Source: Aporrectodea caliginosa
Lineage: Eukaryota > Annelida > Clitellata > Crassiclitellata > Lumbricidae
Length of the DNA stretch: 64,000 nt
Assembly (NCBI GenBank): GCA_020284085.1
Contig: JACEVL010000130.1
Coordinates: 690,001 to 754,000, forward strand
Direction: 5' to 3'
Below are positions 23,738-36,500 of the stretch, one piece after another. Under the pieces are notes generated by a model. It did no database searches and had not been told where the DNA came from. It worked only from the letters and a program-made list of their open reading frames with translations. Both the position numbers and the translations under genes were made by a program. Within the stretch, counting starts at the first letter, position 1, and every line of letters starts with the position of its first letter.

Positions 23738-26700
23738 CTGTTTACACAGAATAGTAACAATTCACAGGTTTTTATAAGGAAAGATAAACAAAACTAGTTA
23801 TCCATTTAAACTCTGATAGAGTCTCTTTTTTTAGCCATGTTCTTATGCATCTGCTCAGATCCTAGGTACAGCCATGTTCTTAGTGCTTGTTGAGGGGTTC
23901 CTAAAATGCACTTTAGAAAAGTCCACATACATACATACATACAGTGACTGACAGCACACCACACAGTCAGTCCAATGCAAACAAGTGTGTCCTAAGCCTG
24001 TGCTTGAACACAAGTAGAGTGTCAGTCATTTCCTGTAGGCCTACAGATATCTAATCAATCAATTAATCAATCAATATTCGTTTAATCACCATCATCACCG
24101 ATTGCCACCGTAGCACCATGCTGTCTCCTCGGCTTGACCTCCCCGGATTTTGACCTGGCACCGAAACGAACAGAGGAGTTTGGCTATTGCGGACTTGATT
24201 TGATATAGCGCCGGTGAATAAGCTGGTCTCCCTGACGTGGCTTTTGTGGGCGCTGAGAAATTTTCGAAGATTTACATTACATTACATAATCATGAAACCA
24301 AGCTGTCATAGATGCAACTTGGTACAGGCAGTTAATAGCTAATGTCATTAACCAAGAGAAATGAGGTCTCTTTCCTACTGAGGTACTATCGGAGAAGCAG
24401 ATACTTATGAAAATTTCAGAATATGCCCTTATAAAGAACCAGTGAAACAAAGTTCCGATCGTCTTTGGGCGGTAGAGTGAAGTTATGTGGTCTGGTTCGT
24501 AGGTAGTGACTATTTTGACTCGGAGGAGGTAGGAGGCATTGGAGTACGTCATTTGTATTCGACAGTAATGCTGTGAAAAGATGGTCATCTGCTATGCCAA
24601 CCATTAGAGAGGCATCGCAGAAACTGGGAGGGATGAAACCACCTCGCTTCATCCGTCGGATCAAGCCCTCGATCCTGTCCCTATCAGTGGCGCCTGTATA
24701 TCCCCACCATGCAGGGGATGCGTACATCAGGTGTGCTATAGTTGCAGCCCTAGCTATGTCATGTAGAGCGGTAGTAGGGACCCCATGGGACTGAAGTATT
24801 CTGAGAGCATATAAGGAGGAGGCACAGGTTGCAAGGACTTTGACATCCATCTGTCTATCTACTCTAATCTAATCTAATCAATGACTTCTATGGCACTATT
24901 ACCATTGTCATTAACAAGGAGAAACTAGTCGATTGTCACTACAGATAGGGAGTTCCTGGCGTTCAAACCTGCAGAGTAGCCCACATTAACCAAACTTCAG
25001 TCAAGAAACATCAGCTCATGGCAAACAACTATCGTAATCGTAATCAAGCATTTATATAGCGCCACTCAAAAACAGAGGCGCTCCCCACCCTATGAAAATT
25101 TCAGAATATGCACTTATAAAGAACCCGTGAAATAAAGTTCCGATCGTCTTTGGGCGGCAGAGTGGTGTGGTCTGGTTGATAGGTTGTGACTATTTTGTCT
25201 CGGACTATTTTGTCTCTTCACTGGTAAAGAGAGGTTTTCAGGCGCTTGTGGAACTGGTCAAAAGAAATAGAAAAAGGTCAGTCCTGAGGTAACTGGTAAC
25301 TATGGCAGTCAGTATTCAATTCAAACCAGCCATTCACTGAATCAGTAACAACAGACATCTTACAGAAGAAAAGAACCTAAGTTTGAGACTAAGTTAGTTA
25401 GGGAACTTAGTGGCTACGTACAACGTTGAACTTCCACCACTGGTTACCCATCATGCCATGGCAGCTGTAGAGAATGACGGGAGCTTTCTCCATGTACTGT
25501 GACACGTCAAAGCACATTGCCCGGTTGCGAGGCCTCAAGTCCTTGTGCCACGTCAGCTCCATTTGCTAAAGACAAGCAAAGCAACTATGACTTTTAATTG
25601 GTGCTCAAATATTTGGTCTGTACTTTGGCAAATCGTTCATAATTCTGAAAGTATTTATTCAGTCTTTTCTAATGTGATGACTCCTACAGGGCCATTAACT
25701 TAATGAAAAGGATTGAATTCTAGTAACAAAATTCCTAATCTCAAAGAAGTACAGCAAAGTCCAATTAAAATCAGTTGAAACTCAATACGTAGTCCAATCA
25801 ATTTCTTAATAAGGTTTTAATATCAATATCTTCCGGTAGAAATATAACAGTTGGATGGCAACTCTGACAAAAGAGATTCTCATTCATTTGAGGCTCATTA
25901 AGACACAATAGTTTTACAGCAGTATAATTATCAAGTCTTGCAAAATAAACAAGGTCATGATTTTAAAGAAGAACTAATTCTTGGATCCACGTCACCCAAT
26001 GCTACATCACTTTTACTTATGCAAAACTGCCACAAAGGAAGATGAGCAGACCCGTAAGCTAGCCCTGAGGCAGCCATGACTATGAAGTGCTAGTGACTTC
26101 ATTTTGTTACACTTGGCATATGAGGGTGGATGGCCAGTCCTCTCCCTCGCCATCTGACCTTCCCACCGACAGTGTATGGTAAGTGTACTCAATACAGCTA
26201 GTTGGTTAGGAGTACATGCTGAGCAGAAATCTTGAAACAAATTTCTGCCCTGGTGGGATTTGAACCCCTGACCTCTCGGTCAACAGTCCAGCATACATAC
26301 TAACCACTGGACTATTGCACATCCCACAGAGGAAATTCAAAGCCTAACCACTCAGCCACTAAGTCAGTAAGCCAGAACTTATCTACCTGTTCTCCTCCAA
26401 GACCTGGACTGTCCTTAGTGCACGTCTCCAAACCAAACCGCTGGTTTCCACCACGATATTTCGTATCAACACATAAGTTTGCAGCGACGTTGCGCAGCTG
26501 AAACAAATGAAATATTCATGAGACTATTGAAAACAAGAGAAAATACCAATAAGAACTGATCACGGTGATTATGATGACGATGGACGGTGATGATGATGAT
26601 GATGACTGGGATGCTGATAATGATGGCGTTGATTGTGATGCTGATGCTGATGATAATGACAATGGCAGTGATGATGAAACAAAAAATTTGCTAAACTATT

Positions 26701-29700
26701 GATAAACAGTGAAATATCAGACAAAAATTCTACAAGTGACAGACAGCTATTCGTAAGTAGCCTTACCAGTGTACACTACAGAACATTAGAATTATATACG
26801 ACAGAATACAATACAACAGAGTACAATACAATACAATACAGTTCATTACAATACTTTAGGATACAATACAATACAGTTCACTACAATACACTAGAGTACA
26901 ATACATTACATTAACCTAGAAAACAATATAGTATATTAAATTAAACTATAATACATAGAATATAGTGCATCACAATACAATAAAAGTACAATGCAATACA
27001 ATGCCATTCAATGCATTCACAACATGCACATTGCACAAGCTGGAAGGCTAAAACATGTGATCCAATCAACAGGACATCTGTTGAAAATATCAGATTTGGG
27101 ACCATGCTTATTAGCAATTTCTAACCATCACTCTTACCTTCACATAAATACAAACATGCATGATAGAGCTGTACCGATATCGCTTTTTGCCGATTATGCC
27201 GATGGCGTATAGCCGATTATTAAATTGCTGATACCGATACCGCGTATAGCCATTATTAAACTCCCAATCCATTATGAGACCAAATATTTCATTATTTGTT
27301 TAGTCAAAATGTTCGGTTCAGAAACAGAGACCAGTAATCTAACGTCACAACCATATAAGGGTGGACGTTTAAATTAAGTGAGGGAAGTTGTTCACGATAT
27401 GTTTTAATGCATAATAAGGGACGTAAAACGAATGATGAAAATTCTAAAAAAACTTGGAATATTAAAAATTCTAGTAAAATTATTAAATTATAACACAATT
27501 TTGACATCGGCACCGATTAACCGATTATTTCTTCCGATACCCGATTATGCCGATTGTTCTAATAATCGGCCCGATTACGCGTATGGCCGTTTAATCGGTA
27601 CAGCTCTAATGCATGAATAAATTACAATAAAATTCATCAAAATAAGTTGAACACAAGGATCATGAAAGAGGACCCTATATACTTTATGTGCCGTGATTGC
27701 TCGGTTATCGCTAGATGTTATATTATAATACATTACATAAAAATAAATAATATAATATTATAATACAATACATAAATATAAGAATAAATAATATATTATA
27801 ATATAATTTAATAATACAATACATTATATAAGAATAAATGTCAGATACTTTTCATTTAGAGTTAAAAGCCCACAGTTATGGAATTTTATTAATACTGATA
27901 TTCGCCAGTCACATTCATTAACAGCATTTAAAAGCACTTTGATTGATCTGTACTGACTTTGCATTAGAGAGTGACATGGGGAGACAATGTTCATCCCCAC
28001 CCCATCCCCGCAGGACGACATCACATTCCCCGCAAAAGTTTACACCAATTAAAATTTAAAAAATAACATATTTTAGCTTACAAAGCTATTTGTATTGCTG
28101 ACTGCATTAGACTGTTATTATCTTATCGACAGTTTGCATTAACCAAGTCTTGACCATTTCTGACTAGAAGGCTTCAGGAAGTAAGAAATCTCCTTATCAG
28201 TTCTCAAGTTCGTAACATCACCCGGGTTTCTTGCCGGCTCATTCCCCATTACCGCGGTATTACCGCGAGAGTAAACCCCATTACCACGGTATTACCGCAA
28301 TTGTTGTCCCCACTCCCGCGGTATTACCTCAATTGTTGTCCCCATTACCGTGGGATTTACCGCGGTTTCCCCGCGGGGAAATTCCCCATGTCACTCTCTA
28401 CTTTGCATGCACTAACCATTGTTAGTCACTCGAACAGTGTTTCATTGTCCGACTGCTGAGCAGCTGGACACATACGATTACAGTAGATCCTGTTGATGAA
28501 ATTTTCTACTGCTAATATAATATGGATGCGGATGACTTGATAAGCCGAGTCAGCTTCTTCTCCTCATTGAATTGTTTGTAACACTAGATTTATTGATGAA
28601 CAATTTTTGTACTAACTAGTTGATTTAATGCAGGGAATGCCCAAAGCATATGTCTCGCTAATTTATGTGTACAACTTACTATGTTCATTTATATTATTCA
28701 AAGTTCGCGATTCAGAATAAATACACTCCATTAGGACCATTACAATACATTACATCACACTGCAACACAGAGTAAATGTTAAAACAAGAGCTTGTACTTC
28801 TCCATGTGCCGTGATAGGTGGCTCCACGGGCGGATACTTCTTCGGAAGATCAAAGGCAATCTCCTCCATGAACCACTTAAATGACTTGCACTTGAGCCTC
28901 TCACGAACCGCCTTCTGCTCAGTTAGATCACCGGGATCGACCGCTCGGTAGTGAGGACGACGCTTGTACAGATATTCCTTGTACTCATCCATCCAAACCT
29001 CAGCAACTCGTTTAAAATTCTAAAAGCATTTTTCATTCTTTGTATTAGTCGTGGAACAATGTTTAAATTTCTTTAACTGATGTCTGGACTTTGGCAAATC
29101 GTTGGTAATCCTTAAAGTGTTTATTCACTTTCACATCATTAGCGGCAGAATTGTTTATACTCATTAATTGGCAGAAAATACTTGGTCCAAACTTGGGCAA
29201 ATTGTTGTATTGTATTGTATTGTATTGTATTTGAACACTTGTTATAGCGCCCCTACCAGATTTCCCATTCAGAGGCGCTCCCGACTACTGCGCGAACGCT
29301 GAATCGGAGTTTCACGCCGAAGCGCATGAGCAATTGCGAGTGAAGGACTTGCCCAGGGTCCCTACGCGGCGACTTTGAGGTGGATCCGAACCCGCAACCC
29401 TCCAGCTGCAAGGCACCGAACATACCCCTACACCACCGCGCCCCAGTTGTATTGTGATGTGTTGTATTGTGTGTTGTATTGTACTCCACGTTTATAATGC
29501 GACCGAGCCACCCGCAGTAAAGATCCGAGAAATTAATCTCTGATAATCCGACCCGACCGGGAAGCGAACCCGGGGCGCCGGCGCGGCGAGCGGGCACCAA
29601 CCCACTCGGCCACTCAGGATGTTGATAATTCTAGGAGTATTTATTTGCTTCTTGTATCATTCATGACAACGGTGTTTGATTTCTTAGTGAGTGGCCAATT

Positions 29701-30510
29701 AGTAAAGTGTTTTAATGTGGCTAGTAAGTACTTGAGTCTTCTCGAATTGGCTGCTGCTTAAGGACATGGAAACAAGTCCTGCTTAGTCCCAACAATTAGG
29801 TAAGTTATTAGAATAGCTTTAGTCTAATACTCTGTAGTCTTTAGTGGCAAGTTTTTAGATTAAGAATTAGCTAAGTCATTAAACATGATGGGCAAAAGAT
29901 TCAAAGACTTACTGATTGATTGAATGTTGATTGGCTGGCCAATCAGGTTTTATAGCACAATGATTGCTACTTAGTATGTTACACTTTGACGTGCTTCAAA
30001 TTATTAAACGCTCAACTTCTAATGGTAAAATCTGATTGAAAGACTTTGATGTTAAAAATTTGTGTTTAATAGAAAGAGTCCAGATTGTTGAACCTTCTCA
30101 ACAAAATCTCACCCGACCAACAAAGTCTCCAATTCCTGGGTTTGGAAATGGGGCGAACTTGCGGTAGATGTGGCCAACTCGAGAGCAAGGTGCATCAACC
30201 ATCTGCCCTCCACACTGCCAAAGCTAGAATTGGTTAACAGCAGACATTCATATTCTTAAATGCACAGACGCAAGCAAAAGATTGGTAGTTACGTGCAGCC
30301 AACAGACCTTAGACCGAATCCTAAGATTATTTTATTCTAGAACTTGGAGCTTATACCAATAAAGTCTTAGATCATCTAATCATCTGGACAGTGTTTGCAA
30401 AGCATCATAGAAGTAGCTTGCTACCAATGATGCTATATAAATTGTCATAATTATTATTACAATTACAATAATTACAATTATCTGCAGTGTGTGATTGTCT
30501 ATTGGTTACC

Positions 30511-30541
<31 letters not shown>

Positions 30542-33500
30542 AATAATTATTATTATTATTATTATCTTAGGCAGCCGAGCCACATAGCCCTTGGACCATT
30601 TTAGTCATTAGACCATTTCAGTCTTTAGTGCTTAGAACAACAGCATAGCCTTTAAAGTTTAACCTAGTCTTTAGGCTATCTTAGAACTTAGTCCATTTTA
30701 TTCCTGAAACCATTTTAATTTGTATATCATTTTAGCCTTTAGATAATTTTAGTCATCTGTCCATCCTTAGACTTATTTAGGCTTTATTGTATTGTATTGT
30801 ATTTGAACACTTGTTATAGCGCCCCTACCAGATTTCCCATTCAGAGGCGCTCCCGACTACTGCGCCAACGCTGAATCGGAGTTTCACGCCGAAGCGCATG
30901 AGCAATTGCAGTGAAGGACTTGCCCAGGGTCCCTACGGCGACTTTGAGGTGGATTCGAACCCGCAACCCTCCAGCTGCAAGGCACCGAACATACCCCCAA
31001 ACCACCGCGCCCCAGTTGTATTGTGATGTGTTGTAGTGTGTGTTGTATTGTACTCCACGTTTATAATGCGACCGAGCCACCCGCAGTAAAGATCTGAGAA
31101 ATTAATCTCTGATAAACCGACCCGACCGGAAGCGAACCCGGGGCGCCGGCGTGACGAGCGGGCTACCAACCCACTCGGCCACTCAGGATCCTTAGGATAC
31201 CGTAGTATTTGGACCATTTTAGCTATTAGCCCCTTGCAGTCCTCAATTTGTCATAGTCATTTAACCATCTGTGCCATCAGAGTACATAATTTTGAGGCAG
31301 ATAGCCAAAACTTCTGTGAATAATGACACTGCTGTTTGAAAGTGCTACTTTTTCTGGTGTTAAGTTAAATGGTAAAGAATTTATATGGTTTCAGCGACAT
31401 ATTGCTTTTTACCTTGAACGAGAGTTCATACTGCTCTCCTCCCCAAATGTCAAGGCCTGGGTCATAGCCACCCAGTTCCCAAAACCACTTTGCATTGATC
31501 GCAAACAGTCCTCCAGCCATAATGGGACTCCTGCAAAACAAACATACGTAGACTGCTAGAAAACATATTCACATATCACAATTACAAGTAAACTTTGACT
31601 AGTCACACAATTAAGCAATTAACTGGGTAATAACTTCTTACCCCAAAATAAGTGTTAGCACCTTGATATTCTTGGCCTTGGCAATTGAATCCTCTCTCTT
31701 GCCATCTTGAATCCCTGACCTCAAGGTTGAAAGTCCAGCACCAAAACCACTATATCATTGCACATCTTATTAAGAATTAGAAAAACTGAAGTGTTTAGAA
31801 AGGTCACTTTTTCACAGCAGCTGAACTCATAAGACAGGCAGCCACGGGTACAAAATGTTATCAACTTCATTTTCCCAGTCTCAAAATATGAGGTTGGGTA
31901 TCCAGTTCTCTCCCTCACCGTCTGATCTTCCCATCAAGTGTGCAGTCAGTGTACTCATTTATAGATGAGTCTGCTATGGGTGCAAGTTAAGAAGAAATCT
32001 CGGAACACCTTTCTGCTTTGGCAAGGAGTCAAACCCTGATCATTCGGTTGACAGTCGAATATGCTAACCAATAGACAATCACACACTACAAATAATTGTA
32101 ATTGTAACTATTGTAAATGCTGTAATTGATTACGACAATTTATATAGCATCATCGGTAGCAAGCTACTTCTACGATGCTTTGCACACACTGTCAACAGTT
32201 AGTGCAAATGCTAAAAGTTACAAAGCAAGTACATTTTAAACTGTTTTTAAAAACTTAAAAGCTTTTGGCTTCCTGGATGGGTGCAGGAAGCTGTTATAGG
32301 CACGTGGGTCAGTGACTGAACTTTGATGATCATAGCCGCGACCTATTATGATCGTTCGATAGCGGCCTGATCTTCTCTGAGAGGTAGCGTGGTGCATAGT
32401 TGTTAAGACATTTATACACAATGATGTACACACCAAAGATAAACTCAAGACAAAATAAACAACGCTATGAATCAGAGAGATAGCATACTTGAATGGTCTA
32501 GCTGGATGTTTAAGATCTTCTGGAAGAAGAGGAAGTCTCTTGTAGAAGAACTCCCAGTCAAAGGCACCTCTGGCTCCTTCGTCCTGCGCTCGGTACGCAA
32601 AGTTCTCAAAGTCAATGACGTCGATGAAAGGACAGACAACTGTTCGATAGTCTTCAGCGATCGGGTCTGAAAAGATGAACCAAATGACTCAAACAGCCAC
32701 CGAGAAAAGTTGCATATCACATGACAACCATGTGACTCACAGGAAAAGAAAAAATCTGATCAATAATAACAATAATCTTCGTTTATTAATTCAAACTGAC
32801 ACACCGCAGTATGACTACAAGTCAGAGCATGAACGGATGATCAAAAATTATTACAGGAGTCGTAATCGTAAATTTATATAGCGCCACTTCAAGAGAAACT
32901 CCTCAGAGGCGCTCCCGACCTGATAACACCAAACCACAATTGAAAAGAATGGTTTTCAAACGCTTGCGGAAAAGGGGCAAAGACAGACCAAGCAGTTCAT
33001 TACGGAGGTTGCTAGGCAACCTGTTCCACAAGGAAGGAGTCGAATTTAACTGTATGGCAGCCATGCAAGGAGCCAATCTGTCCTACTGCTCATTTTACCA
33101 ACAACACCTACCAAATGAAAGGCTGAGTCGACCTTTGGGAGAGTTGTGGGAATCAATCCCGCGTCCATGCTTCTCTCTTCATGCCATAGTGTTAACCATT
33201 ACCCTAAACACCCTCCCTACCACGTGGCAGCCATCTGACTCACAGTAACAAAGAAAACTCGATCAATCATATGTGAACCATCTGACTCAATGGCAACTTA
33301 TGAAACTCAGTGAATAACACAACAAAGAAGTATCCAGGTTATACAGCAAGTTAGCAAAATCAGTTAATCATGCGGTAACTATGGCAACCATCTGATTCAC
33401 ACACCAACTGAGAAATGCAGTGAATCACACATTAACCATGGCAACCATCGTAAAACATAGCAACTGAGAAACACGTTGAATCCACAACTAATCCACAACC

Positions 33501-36500
33501 ATTTGACTCAACCCAATTAGAAGTTGCCCAGTTGACTAACCTAGCAATGGTGGCAACCAGTTTACATTGGCTTCGATGTGCGAGTCGAGGAAGATGAGGA
33601 CTTCGCCACCAGCTGCCTTGGCCCCAGTGATTCGTGTACGGATGAGACCTTCGCGTTTTGCCTGTCGTATCACCTTCACTTTGCCATCATAATGCGTCGA
33701 TAAATAATCATCGAGTGGCTTCTTACAGTGCTCTTTTCAAATACAAAAACAGGTAAATAAAATAAAGTATAAATGGCTCAAATAGCAAAGTGAACATCAC
33801 AATGTCTCACTCGAGACAACACATTTTCTCTGGGTCTCTCGCAATGGGAGCGTCTCTGATTGGTGTAGCACTATGAGTGGCGCTATATAAATTTACAGAT
33901 ACAATACAATACAATACAGACAACACCAGCACAAGTCACAAAATACATGACATGTGCCGACTGGTCAAGTGCTTGCTTTGTAATGCAGAGTTGGTAGGTT
34001 CAAGATTCCTCTGAGATAGTCATTGTCTGCCCTAAATGGTACTACATTGGTAGAGCCCTAAGTGTGTGCAAACATTTGCAAACGTTAACTTTTAAGTGAG
34101 TAACCATTTTTATTAATCAGTAATTCTATAGTACTGGTGTCTATTGCACAAGGCATCAACTGATGGCACACCAAACACAAGCTGTTATCAAGTCAATATC
34201 CAGAAGGTTAGTCTGCCAAGAGAGAAACAGCCCATGGTGGATAAGTAAGTAGGTTTTACTTTCTGCACACAAGTGCACATGCATAACATGGTACAGAATG
34301 ATTACATATGTAATCAAACTAGGTTATAAGAGCAAATATAATCGATGGGCAAGCAGTGCTAATGTATCAATAACTAAAATCATAATGGTTCACAAAACTA
34401 CTTTTACAACATTATAACTTAAACAGTGAGTAGTCATTTATTATTTGAGAAGATAATTGAACACTACATGCCTACCGATGAACTTGAATGAAATTTAACA
34501 TCACCTTGGTTAGAAATGATGTCTGAGAGACCATGAGGCCCTGGAGACTGTAGAAGATAATCAATACTGAATGCAGCGAACTTTCAGCTATTTGGCATAA
34601 GTCTAACCTTTTGAGCTGAAATCGTCGACAAGAAGAATCTCGTGAATGAGATGCTTGGGTGAGCGCTTGAGCACGGTCTCAACCGAGCGTAGTAGTGCGG
34701 ACAAGTGCTCGTTGTGGAATGGTATGATGACACTGACATCTGGCAACTGAGCAAGATACTTCTGCTGCTTGCAACTGCAAGTCATTCATCCAAAATGCCT
34801 TTAGGTTCAGGTAAATGTAAGTAGGAAATTATTGTCTAAAGCACGAGCCTTTGCCTTCATTGGCCTTGCAGTATGGAACCAGCTACCTCTTTTGACACGT
34901 TCCTCGTTATTAACTGTTGGGCCAAGAGCCTCTTTTTGTTGTCTCAAGACCACTTTCTTTTCTCTGGGTTTCATACACTGGAAGGCCTTTGATTGATGCG
35001 TACTGCAAGAGTTGCTATATAAATTTATGAATACAATACAATACAATTGTGTTGTGTCCATTTGTTTCTTTTGCACACACAAATTTGGCCAAAGTGCTGA
35101 GGGTTCCATCAGTGTGCAACTTGTATAGGGGAAGTTCGAAAGCACCACTCCCCAATTGTTTCTGATGATTTCCCACTGAAGATATAAATCCCCCACATAC
35201 TACACCCCCTGCCCAGTCTTTCTCACTGCCATGGCCAACCACAGATTGCTTCACGAAAGTTACTTTTAAGAAATCCTCTACTGGTAATTCGATTTCTTTA
35301 TCACACAATCTTATATAGTGACCAAATAATTGCCAATCAGTCATGACGACATTTCTTATGACATGCCAACATTGCAACCAGCTCATTCACAGACACGAAA
35401 AAAGACTCAATATAAAAAAATGACCCAGTAACGCAGTACGAAAATTATATGATGCAATAGCAATAAAGTACGACAGTACAATATAGCAACAAAAAAACTC
35501 CGCAGCGAATATACATTATGGGTCATTACTGGTATGCAACAGAATAAACAAGCTCCTTTTAAATTACGCGAGACCACTGAAATGGGACCAGAGACCACTG
35601 AAATGGGACCAGAGACCACTGAAATGGGACCAGAGACCACTGAAATGGGACCAGAGACCACTGAAATGGGACCAGAGACCACTGAAATGGGACCAGAGAC
35701 CACTGAAATGGGACCAGAGACCACTGAAATGGGACCAGAGACCACTGAAATGGGACCAGAGACCACTGAAATGGGACCAGAGACCACTGAGATGGGACCA
35801 GAGACCACTGAGATGGGACCAGAGACCACTGAAATGGGACCAGAGACCACTGAAATTGGACCAGAGACCACTGAAATATAAATGAGTAACTGTACTTACT
35901 CAGCGTGGCGAATGTCCTTGATGGCTCGATCCAAAGCAATTTTATCACTGACGAATGCATTGAATCCATTCACTTTGTACAGTTCTTCCTTCTTTTTTTC
36001 ATCTTCCGCAGAAAGAATTACAGCAGATCCCTGCTCACCAGGACCTACCACGAAACACACAAGATCTAATTCAGTGTACTACCTAGTGACACAATTTTAT
36101 ACACCCGCACATTCAAAACACCACGTCATAACCATGTGCTGCAAATCTCACCCTGTTACAACATGGTCTAGGAACTCTGAACATTCTGAACTCTGGATAG
36201 CAACCTGTTTCTTGGGCTCTGTTTGCTTACAGCAGCCTGCAACTGACGACTTTTCTAATTATCAAAGCTGCATTTGCTTCCTGATGAAGTGACTATTCTT
36301 AGTGAATTTAACACATTTAGATTAGTGTAATAGGTGTTGTTGTGAGGCACTTAAAGATGCCATAGTAAGTGTGTAAATAGATACATACACACACAAACAC
36401 ATACAAACATACATACACCACCATGTTCTGAGATGCTGACAAAACAATTCACACACATTCATGGATCACGTCTAATAATAGAGGTTCACAGAGAACAGCT

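Noticed and set aside
28255..28380. CRISPR-like short palindromic repeats
   Set aside because: Eukaryotic context, irregular spacing; they are subterminal palindromes of a hAT MITE with exact 8-bp duplication.
29550..29619. Possible tRNA-Ser gene on the minus strand
   Set aside because: Only the box elements match; followed by SINE body and present again at 31120-31188.
35407..35969. Long frames with a 7-residue repeat on both strands
   Set aside because: 21 bp is a multiple of three without stops, so every frame of the minisatellite is open; no sign of real coding.
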